From Rubrivivax sp. (GTDB taxonomy: Bacteria > Pseudomonadota > Gammaproteobacteria > Burkholderiales > Burkholderiaceae): DNA of 64,000 bases. Positions within the stretch are counted from its first letter, which is position 1. Each line of letters opens with the position of its first letter. Below are positions 34,971 through 45,200 of the stretch, in pieces. The notes beneath the pieces are model-generated. The model did no database searches. It had not been told where the DNA came from and saw only the letters and a list, made by a program, of their open reading frames with translations. The stretch spans positions 1 through 64,000 of the forward strand of contig JAEUOZ010000033.1 in NCBI GenBank assembly GCA_016790225.1, given 5' to 3'. A program made the position numbers and the translations under genes.

Positions 34971-35603
34971 GTGGCAACGACGCGTGGGAACGAAGCACTG
35001 CGCCAGCTTGCGAAGCAGCAGCTGTTCGTGATGGACCTCGGCGAGGCCGAAGCCGGCCCGCTGCTGGCCGCCCAGCTGGGTGGTGACGGCCGCGGCCCGG
35101 TGATCTGGCGCGAAGCCGAAAGCGAACTGATGGTCCTGCCGGCGCGCACCCGGGTGAAGCTGGCGCCGGGCTTCGTCTTCGTCGAGCTGTGGGCCCAGTG
35201 TGACCAGACCGGCCTGCAGCCCCTGGTCTTCTCCTTCAAGATCGGCGCGTCGCCAAACGAGGCCACGCTGGTGGCCGCCACCGAGCCGATGCCGCGCGGC
35301 CATGCCACGCTGGCCACGCGCTGGGCCGAACCGGCCACCACCATCGTCTGGCATGCCGTGCTGCGCGCAGGCCAGTCGCTGCTGGCGCGCCGTCGCCAGC
35401 GCACGCCGCTGGAGCTGGGCGGCGTCTACACCCTGGGCCGCGTGCTGAGCTTCATCAGCGCCGAGCCAGTGGATGGCGCGCAACTGCAGGGCTATTACGA
35501 GGCGGTTCGCGGCGGAGAGCAGCCGCTGGATCTGTCCGTCCTGAACCGCCGCTTCCTGGGCAGCGTGCCGCTCAAGCGGCGCACGCCGGTCCGGCCACGC
35601 TGA
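34971..35603 (+). CDS. hypothetical protein leading the Hcp/giant-protein cluster
   Basis: About 210 residues; unrecognised. A short helix (EALRQLAKQQLFVMDLGEAE) is followed by beta-rich sequence (PARTRVKLAPGFVFVELWAQ; LQPLVFSFKIGASPNEATLV) and a helical C-terminus ending SVPLKRRTPVRPR, very basic. The start is uncertain: GTG at 34971 is chosen because protein-like sequence begins there; GTG at 34851 would add 40 residues. The 265-bp gap upstream holds a small GTCA...TGAC symmetry at 34777-34791 and nothing else clear. The next gene, an Hcp-like protein, starts 47 bp later on the same strand, so it probably belongs to that operon. Confidence 0.6.
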   Translation: MATTRGNEALRQLAKQQLFVMDLGEAEAGPLLAAQLGGDGRGPVIWREAESELMVLPARTRVKLAPGFVFVELWAQCDQTGLQPLVFSFKIGASPNEATLVAATEPMPRGHATLATRWAEPATTIVWHAVLRAGQSLLARRRQRTPLELGGVYTLGRVLSFISAEPVDGAQLQGYYEAVRGGEQPLDLSVLNRRFLGSVPLKRRTPVRPR

Positions 35604-35650
35604 GCATCCGGCCACATCCACATCCAACCGTCCACCTCACGAGGCCCGAC

Positions 35651-36142
35651 ATGGCGGAAACCGTTCACCTGACCCTCACCATCGATGGCGTCGCCGTCCT
35701 CGGCGAGAGCACGCAGACCAGTCTTGGACGCACAGACACGATCGAGTGCACCTCCTGGCGCCAGGAACTCTTCGCCCCCATCGACCGCGCCAGCCTGCAG
35801 CCAACCGGGCGCCGCATCTATGTTCCGATCACCTTCACCAAGCGCATCGACCGGTCCACGCCCTTGCTGCGCGAGGCCCTCGCGCGGAACAAGACCTGCG
35901 CAGGCACCTTCCGGTTCTATCGGCCCAACCCCGTGGGCGATGGCACGACCGAGTCCCATCTCAGCTTCGCCTTCACCAACGGCCGCGTGATCCGCCACAT
36001 CCTGAACTCCCCGGACGTCCTGAATCCGGACACCGCCTCGCTGCCGACCACGGAGACGGTGGAAATGAGCTTCGACACGCTGACGCTGACCTATACCACT
36101 GGCGGCGTCAGCTACACGGACAGCGTGATCCCATCGACCTGA
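35651..36142 (+). CDS. Hcp-like (type VI secretion tube) protein
   Basis: 163 residues. The sequence follows the Hcp pattern: beta-strand HLTLTIDGVAVLGES, IECTSWRQEL, YVPITFTKRIDRSTPLLREA (the 'kpitvtKriDkaSPlL' signature), TCAGTFRFYRP, and a C-terminal ETVEMSFDTLTLTYTTGGV (the conserved 'E.vsf.y..i.....' strand). Hcp proteins stack as hexameric rings forming the inner tube of type VI secretion systems and related tails. No sheath, VgrG, ClpV or baseplate gene lies in the window. It is followed at 61 bp by a 3589-residue protein. Either an orphan tube/carrier for cluster products or a structural relative with another role. Confidence 0.65.
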   Translation: MAETVHLTLTIDGVAVLGESTQTSLGRTDTIECTSWRQELFAPIDRASLQPTGRRIYVPITFTKRIDRSTPLLREALARNKTCAGTFRFYRPNPVGDGTTESHLSFAFTNGRVIRHILNSPDVLNPDTASLPTTETVEMSFDTLTLTYTTGGVSYTDSVIPST

Positions 36143-36203
36143 TCGACCGCGAACCACCCGGCCCACGCACCGTCGCAGCCCCAGCCGCCCGCCGCCCGCC
36201 GCC

Positions 36204-39200
36204 ATGTCGATTTCCCTGCCGTCCGACTCGCTCGATCCTGTCGCGCGCAAGTTCGGTGAAGTCGCCGGGCTGCTCAGCAGCGCGGCGGGCGATCAGATCA
36301 TCGTCAACGACGGGTTCGTGCGCGATCCCGCGGCGGAGTTCGCCAAGGCCCTGTCGCAGCGCCAGGATGAGCTGATCGAGCTGCTGGGCCTGCTGCTCGG
36401 CCAGACCGACGGCGAGGTGCTGGGCCTGCCGGCCGCCGGTGAGGATGACCGTTGGATACCGATCCGCGGGCCGGACGGTGACACCGGCCTGTACCTCGTG
36501 ATGCGCAGCGCCAGCGGGCGCCTCTACGTGGGCGTAGGCTGGCGCTGGGCCATCGAGATCGATGATCTGAACATCGCGCTGTGGGCGCATGTGCCGCTGA
36601 TCTCCACCACCGGCACCGGGCCGGGTACTCGGGTGGAGATCGCCTCGCCCACGGCGCCGATGCGCCTGGCGGCGGAGGTCACGCTGGATGGTGGCTTTGG
36701 CGCATCGGGCCTTCAATTCCGCGGCGTGCGCGGCAGCATCGCCATCCAGGGCTTCAGCGAGCCGCCCGCCGTGGCGCTGGTGCTGCTGGGCCTGCGCCTG
36801 CCGGGTGATGCCAGCGCGCGGGATCGCTCGCTGGCCGATCTGCTCAACCTGCCGGCCGCCGCCTGGATCGAGACCGCCGCCGCGCTCTTCACGGCGCAGC
36901 TGCAGGCGCTGGGCAGCCCGCAAGCCACCGCCATCGTCGGGCATCTGCTGCCCCTGCTGGGCATCACCGCACCGGCCGGAGGGCCGCGCCTGCGCTGGGA
37001 GACCCTGCCCGAACGCGGAACCGCGGTCTTTGACGACTGGTTCCTGGCGCTGGTGGCCGATGGCGCGGCGCTGCGCGGCTGGCTGGGCCACTGGCAGGGC
37101 CTGCTGCTGGCCGGCGCGGGCGGGCCGCTGCCGCTGGCCGTGGAAGGCGCGGGCACGCGGGCCGACCCCTGGCGCGTGGGCGTGCGCACCGGCGGCATCG
37201 CGGTGCTGGCCACCGCCGCCACCGAGACCGCCGCCGATGGCGTGCGCCGCCTGCTGCTGGGGCTGCGCGCCGGCTCGGCCGATATCCCGCTGGCCGGGCC
37301 GCTGCGCCTGGTCTGCGGCGGCTCGGCGGAGATCGTCTCCATCCCCATCGGCGGGCCGGGTGCCGTGCGCGCGCTGCCTTCGCTCTCGGTGGGTCTCACG
37401 CTCAAGGCCGCGGCGGGCGATCTGGTGGATCACAGCTTTGCGGCCGGCGATCCCCTGGCGGCGCTGGCGCGGCTGCGCGTGCGCAGCCTGGAAGCCGGCT
37501 TCGGCCTGAACGCCGCTGGGCAGCCGGTGCCCCAGCTGCGCCTGCTGGGCGTGGATTGCGCGCGCGGCAGCTGGCCGGTGCTGGATCTCTCGTCGGCCGA
37601 TGCGGTGATGGATGGCCTGGGCGCTGTCGCCAGCAACCTGATCCAGCAGCAGCTCGAACAGGGCCTGGGCCTGCTGGATGGCGGCACGCATGCCGGGCGC
37701 CGCGTGGCCGCGCTGCTGGGCCTGGTGGCACCGCAGGCCGGCGGCGCGCCGGCCATCTGGCCGCTGACCCTGCCCACACACGCCAGCCGCATCGCGGATT
37801 TCCTGGGCGATCCGCTGGGCGCCATCGGCCGGTACCACGCGCAGTGCCTGACCACGCCCGTGGGCGGGGCGCCGGCCTGGCGCTTCCTGCTGGCCGAGCT
37901 GGGCGCGCTGCTGCAGTCCACCGGCAGCCCGCTGCCGGCGGTGCGAGGTGCCGGCACGGCGGCCGCGCCCTGGCGCCTGGCGCTGGCGTCCACGCCCGCC
38001 GGCCAGCTGCTGCTGCAGGCGCAGGCCGGCAGCGTGGGCGCGCGGCCGCAGCTGGGGCTGAGCCTGGCGCTGGAGCCGCGCCCGCTGGTCGTGGATGCCG
38101 TGCAGCTTTCGCTGGCGGCGCGGCTGCAGTTGCTGGCCCTGGACCTGGGCGATCCGGCCACGCGCGATGCGGCGCGCGGCAGCTGGCTGGCTTCGGCCGA
38201 TCTGGATCTGCGCTTGCACGGCGATCTGCGCACGCCGCGCCTGGGCGAGCTGGAACTCAGTGCCGAGGCGCTCAGCGCCGGGCTGCGCTGGCAAGCCAGC
38301 GGCGGCGCGGGCTGGCGCATCGCGCTCACGCAGCCGCGCGCGGCCTGGGCCGGGCGCGCCAGCCGCGCGCTGCCCGATCTGCTGCTGGATGCTTCGGGCA
38401 TCAGCAGCTGGAACCTGGCCGCGCCGGATCTGGGCGGTGCGCTCGGCGCCGGCATGGCCAACGCGCGCGACGCCGTGTCCGAGCTGGTGCAGTATCTGAC
38501 CGGCCACCTGATGCTCGAGCACGGTGGCCCGGCCGGCTTTGCGGCGGCTGCCTTGCTGGGCCTGTTGCCGGCCGATCCCGGCATCGAGCTGCCGCGCGTG
38601 CCTGGCGGCGGTGAGGCATTGCGCCTGCCGGCGGACTTTCCGCGCCTGCAGCCGGCCAGCTGGGGCAGCTTCTTCGCCGATCCGCGGCCGGCGCTGCAGG
38701 CGCAGCTGCGCGCCGTGCTGTCCAACCCCCGACATGCGCTGCCGCTGCTGCGCTGGCTGGGGCTGGCCTTGCAAGGGCTCTTCCCGCGGCGCTCGCGCGC
38801 CGGCGAGCGGCTGCGCTTCGACGAGGCGCTCGGCGATCGCGGCCGCTTCCCCGTGGATGGGGCCGGCCTCGCGCCCCAGGCCGACGACGCGGCGCCCGAG
38901 CCGCTCTCGCTGCCCTCGCTGGAGAGCTTTCCGTTCACGCTGGAAGGCGCCGGCCGCTACGAACAGCCCTATGCGCTGTCGCTGCGCGCACCGGCGGCGC
39001 GCGCCGTGCGCGGCCTGGTCTGGCTGGATCCCGAAGGCCCGCCCAGCGGCGATGCGCTGGCCGTGGCGCTCTCGGTGCTCGGCCCTGCGCTGCGCGACAC
39101 CGGCGCACTCGCCGGCCGTTCAGCCGCCGAGCTGGCGCAGGTGCTGCAGGTACTGAGCGGGCTGGACGAAGGCCTGGCCGGCGCGTTGCAGGGCGGCCTG

Positions 39201-42200
39201 CCCGCCAGCCTGGGCAGCGCGCTGCAGGCGCTGGAAGACTTCCTGCGCACCAGCGATGGCCTGCTGCTGACGGCCAGCCAGCTGCCGGGCAGCGGTTCCG
39301 GCTGGAGCGCCCCGGCGGCGGCGCTGGAGGCCGCGCACACCGGCGCGCTGGCCCAGCCCGCGGTGATCGCCGAGATCCGCAGCCGCCTGCTGCTGTGGGA
39401 TGCCGCGGGCACGGCGCCCGCGCTGCTGCTGGCCGCCCCGTTTGGCGGCCAGGGCGATGCCACGGCTCTGGCCACCGCGCTGGGCGGCAGCGTCGCGCCC
39501 TTCAGCTTCCGCAGTGCGGGCGTCGCGCCCGAAGCCGTGAGCACGGCCACGCTGGCCGGCACGCCGCGCATCGTCAACGCCGAGCTGGCCGTCTTCAATC
39601 CGGCGCCCGGGCTGGCACCCACCGCACGCCTGGTGCCGCTGGACGGCGCCGCCGGCAGCGCCACGCAGGCCGAGCAGGTGGCGCGTCTCATCCAGCGCCT
39701 GGCCGCGCTGCACCCGGGCCGCCGCGTGCTGGTGGTGGCGCACTCGGCCAGCGGCCTGGCGGCGCGTGCCGCCGTGCAGCGCGCCGGGATCGCGCCCCTG
39801 GTGCGCGGCCTGCTCACGGTGGGCACGCCGCACCTGGGCACGCCGGCGCCCTGGCTGGCCAACCCGCCGCTGGCCGAAGGCCTGGGGCTGCTGCAACGCC
39901 TGGCCGCCAACCTGCCCTTGCCACCCCTGCTGGCAGGCGCGCTGGAGTCGCTCTGGGGCTTCGTGCGCGAACGCACGCCCGGCGGCGCTGCCAGCCCCTG
40001 GCCGCAGCACGCCTTTGCGCCGGCCGGTGCGGCCACCCTGCCGGCCGGCACCGAGGGCCACGCCGTCGCGCTGCGCCTGCCCGGGCAGACGCTGGCGCAG
40101 GCCCTGGGCACGGCGCTGGCCACCCGCGCCACGCAGCTGCGCACGGCCCTGGCGGCGCGGGCGCCGGTCTCGCACATCGGTTTCGGGCTGGAGCTGCCGC
40201 CGCAGGCGCGCTCCGGCGAAGGCGCGCTGAAGCTGCGCACCTCGCTGCGCCTGGATCTGGCGCGCCTGCGGGTGGCGCCCGGCACTGCCGCCCGCGCGCT
40301 GCCGCGCCTGCAGCTGGAAGCCCGCCTGCAGCGGGACGAGGGCTGGCTGGTGGGCAGCGCCTCGGCACGGGTGCGCGTGCGCAGCGCCCGCATGGCAGCG
40401 CAGATCACGTCGGCCGGCATCGTGCCCGTGGTGCAGCTCCTGGATGTGTCGGTGGAGGGCGTGCAGGCGCCGCTGGCCACGCTGCGCCGCGCCATCGATA
40501 CCGATTCCTGGCTGCCCGACGACCTGCTGGTGCCGGCCCTGGATGCGCTGCTGGCCCAGCTGAGCGCGGGCAGCTCGGCCTCTGCCGATGTGCTGGCGCT
40601 GTGCCGGCTGCTGGCCGGGCTGGACATCCTGCAGCGCCGCGATCCCGCGGCCGCTACGGATGTCGATGGTTATGCCCTGCACCCCGATGGCTGGGCCTCG
40701 CTGCTGGCCGATGCGCCGGCCTATCTGCAGCGCATCCTGGCCAACGTGGCAGCCGATGCGACGCGGCGCGCCGATCTGATCGGCCGGCTGCGCACGCTCT
40801 TCGGCCTGGCCGCCGACGATCTCTCGCGCCTGCTGCTGCAGACCGACAGCGACGACGCCGCCTGGCGCGCCCTGCGCCAGCTGCTGCGCGCACTGGAACT
40901 GCTGCAGGCGCCGGAGCGCGGATCGCTGCCGCAGATCGCGCGCTGGCTGGAACTGCTTCAGGATCCCGCCGCCTGGCTGCTGGCGCGTGTGCGGCCGCTG
41001 CTGGCCGATGCAACACGCCGCGGCGCGCTGCTGGCGGCGCTGCGCGATGAACTGGGCGTGCGCGACATCGGCAGCCCGGTGGTGGAGCTGCCGCTGGGCG
41101 CCGGGCTGTCCCTGCGCGTGGAATCCACCGGGCGCGTGGCGCTGAACGCTGACGGCAGCGCCTGCCGCCTGGGCCCGGCCTTGTCGCTGGCCGGCGCTGC
41201 GCGGCTGGATCTGGCCGCCGGCTCGGCGAGCCTGGACCTGCGCCTGCAGCCGCAAGGCATCGCCACCGGCCTGCGGCTTTCGCTGGCGCTGCCGGCCGGC
41301 GGCGGCGCACCCAGCTGGCAGCTGGCGCTCGATTTCAGCGACGGCGCGCGCCACGCACCCTATGACGCACTGCCCCTGCTGCCGGTGCCTGCCGATCTGC
41401 CCACGCGCCTGGGCGCGCTGCTGCCGAGGCTGACGGTCACCACGCTGGCCACGGCCCTGCTGGACAGCGTGCTGCTGCCGCGCGTGCCGGCCATCGCCCC
41501 GGCGCTGCAGGCCCTGGGCCTGGCGACGGCAGCCACCGCCACGGAGCGGGCACGCATCCGCAACCTGGCACGCGTGGTGGCCGATCCGCTGGGCTGGCTG
41601 CAGTCTTCGGACACGCTCTTCCGCCCGCGTGCCGCGGGCGCCGGGCTGGAGCTCGATCCCACGCGGGTGGTCTCGCTGCTGCGCGCGCTGTTCGGCAGTT
41701 TGGGCCTGGTGGATGGCGATGGCCAGGTGGCGCTGCCGATGGGTCTGCGGCTGCGGCTGCTGGCCGCGCCCGCTGCGTCCTTGCAGGTGGCCACCAGCAG
41801 CCCGCTGGCGCTGGCCGGCGGCGTCTCGCTGGGCGGCAGCTTCCAGCTGGGCTGGACACCCGCCGGCAGCCTGGGCGCAGGCGGCGCGCTGGAGCTGGGC
41901 GCCGCGCTGCCGGCCGGCAGCCCCTGGAGCCGGCTGGTGGTGCAGACCGGCGTGAGTGACGGCCAGTTCCGCCTCGCGCTGGGGCCCGAAGGCTCGCCCT
42001 TCACGCTGCTGCCGTTTGCCGGCTTCGACGCCCAGGCGCTGGGCGCGCAGGCCCTGCGCCTGCTGCCCACGCTGCTGGATGCGCTGCTGCGGGCACTCTC
42101 GGACAGCGGGGACGCCGCCGTCGCCAGCTTCATCACGCAGCTGCGCGCGGCGGCCGCCACGCTGCAGCTCGATACCGTTGCGCGGCTCGATGCGCTGGTG

Positions 42201-45200
42201 CAGGATCCACTGGCCTGGCTGCGCCAGCGTTTCTCCGCCGCCCAGGCGCCGGCCTCGGTGACCGCGATCCGCGGCCTGATCCCCGATGCCGCCACGCACG
42301 GGTTTGCGGCCGGCGGCGCTGCGCTGCGCTTCGCACCCGCCGGCTCGCCCATTGCGCTGGAGCTGGGCCGCCCCGGCGCGGGCATCGGCCTGGGCATCGA
42401 TCTCACGGGCATCGATCTGGGCCCCGTGACGCTGACGGGCGAACTCAGCATCGGCGTCAATGACAGCGGCGCGCCCGCCGTGGTGCTGGCCTGCGAGGTC
42501 GATGTCTCGGTCGACGAGGGCGTGATCGCGCCGGCCGGGGTGTCGATCCGCCCCAGCGCCGCGCTGCGCATCGGCAGCAGCGGCCCGGCCTTCTGGCTGT
42601 ATCCCATCGGCGACGAGCCGGGCTCGCCGGATTTCCGGCTCGACATCCTGCCCAGCTTCCAGTTTGCGGTGGAAGGCGGCAGCCTGGAAGACGGGCTGCT
42701 GGCCCTGGCGCGGCGCGTGCTGGTGCCGGTGGCGGTGGAGGCCGTGCTGGACACGCCAGAGGTCACCGGCTGGCTCAACACCCCGCTCGTCGATGGCCAG
42801 GTCAGACCCGGGCCCATCCTGCAGGCCGCCGGCCTGGTGGTGGCCGATGGCGCGCCAGGCCCGCAGGGGCAGCGCTGGAACCTGGGCTCGCTGGACAGCT
42901 TCACTGATCCGCTGCGCCTGAGCCAGGCGCTGATCGGCGCCACGCTGAATGCGCTGACCGCGGCTTTCGAGGACGACCCGGTCGTCGATTTCGGCGTGCC
43001 GGGCTCGGGCCTGTTCATGGCGGCAGACAAGGCCGCCGGCAGCTTCCCTCGCAGCTTCGGCGTGCGCGTGGCGATGCCCGAACTGCGCCTGGGCGACGAC
43101 CCCGAGATCCTGGTGCGCCTGGGCGGCGAGACCGACTGGATCGCGCAGGCCAGCAACGCCGGCGCGGCGGTGGCCAAGCCCGGCTTCTCGCTGCTGCTGC
43201 TGCGCGACAGCGGCTCGGGCAGCAACCGCTTTTCCATCGCGCCGCTGTTCGAGCTGGCGGGCGTGGGCCTGAAGGTCAGCGGCCGCGGCGACGAGCCGCT
43301 GTTCGACATCGGCGGCTTCCAGCTGGGCGGCGTGGAATCGCTGCTCTACCTGAAGCTGGATCTCAACCTCAGCAGCACGCCGCAGCTGACATTCGGCGTC
43401 TACGGCGATCTGGAGCACATCGCCATCCCGCTGGGCAGCTCCGACAGCAACCCGGTGGCGCAGTCGCTGATGAGCGGCGGCGGCGGCGATGCGGCGCCCG
43501 TCAACCCGCGCTTTTCGGTGCGCGCGGCCTATGTCGACAAGTTCTGGCTGGAGCTGGGCGATACGCCGGGCCGCAACGAGGTGTGGTTCCCGATCCAGCG
43601 CACCTTCGGGCCCGTCAGCGTGCAGCAGGTGGGCATCCGCTGGATCGGCGGGCCGCAGCTGCAGGGCGCGATCCTGCTGGATGGCGGGGTCTCGCTGGCC
43701 GGGCTCTCGGTGGGCGTGGACGATCTGTCGCTGACCATCCCCTTCGCGCAGATCGGCGATCTTTCGCAGTGGCAGCTGGGCCTGCGCGGCCTGGCCGTCG
43801 CCTACGACGGCGGTGGCGTGCGCATCGGCGGCGGCCTGCTGCAGGCCAGCGACGAGATCCGCTACGACGGCTTCCTGCTGGTGGAAGTGGGCGGCAAGAG
43901 CTTCGTCGCGCTGGGCTCCTATGGCGTGGTCGGCAACGACCCGTCGATGTTTGTCTTCGTCATCATCGGCATCCCCATCGGCGGGCCGCCCTACTTCTTC
44001 ATCACCGGGCTGGCGGGCGGCTTCGGCTACAACCGCGGGCTGGTGGTGCCGCCCATCGAGGGCCTGCCGCAGTTTCCGCTGATCCAGGCCATGGGCGATG
44101 CCTCGGCGGTGACCGAGCAGCCGATGCAGTTCCTGCAGCGCATGGGCCCGATGGCGCCCATGGAGCGCGGCAGCTACTGGTTTGCCGCGGGGCTGACCTT
44201 CACCTCGTTCTCGCTGCTCAATTCGCAGGCGCTGCTGTACGTGCTGCTCAACCGCGGGCTGGAGATCGGCCTGCTGGGCATGTCGCGCTTCGAGCTGCCG
44301 CCCGCCGTGCCGCTGGTCAGCGTGGAACTGGCGCTGAAGGCGCGCTTCTCCACGATCGAAGGTGTGGTCTCGGTCGAGGCGCGGCTGACCGACAACTCCT
44401 GGGTGCTCTCGCGCGATTGCCGCCTGACGGGCGGCTTCGCCTTCTACCTGTGGTTTGGCGGCGAGCACGCGGGCGACTTTGTCATCACCATCGGCGGCTA
44501 CCACCCGCGCTACACGCCCCCGGCGCACTACCCCGTCGTGCCGCGGCTGGGCTTCAACTGGCGCGTCTCCAGCCAGATCTCCATCAAGGGCGAGGCCTAC
44601 TTTGCGCTGACCCCGCGCGAGGTCATGGCCGGCGGCCTGCTGGAAGCCGTCTACGACAGCGGCGACGTGAGGGCCTGGTTCCGCGCCTGGGCCAACATGT
44701 ATATCCAGTGGCGGCCGTTCTGGTTCGAGGTGGAGATCGGCATCTCCATCGGCGTGGCCGTGGACACCTTCCTCGGCACGGCCAAGGTGGAGTGCGGCGC
44801 CTCGCTGATCGTCTGGGGCCCGGAGATCGGCGGCGAGGTCACGGTCGATGTCTGGATCATCAGCATCACCATCCCCTTCGGTGCCGATCGCGTGATCCCG
44901 CAGCAGAAGCAGAGCTGGGATCAGTTCCGCACGCAGCTGCTGCCGCCGGAAGACAGCAAGCTCTTTGCCGGCGGCATCGAGCGCGGGCTGATCAGCGGCA
45001 GCCCGGCCACCGGCCCCTGGGTGGTGCTGCCGGAATTCGTGATCCGCACCGAGACGCTGATCGGCGCCAGCGATGTGCGCCTGGGCCTGGGCACGGTGGC
45101 CACCGCGGGCCGGCAGGCGCAGCCCTTCGACATCGACGTCCGCCCGATGCAGGAAGCCGGCGTGCAGAGCCTGCATGTGCTGGCGGTATTCGATCGGCTG

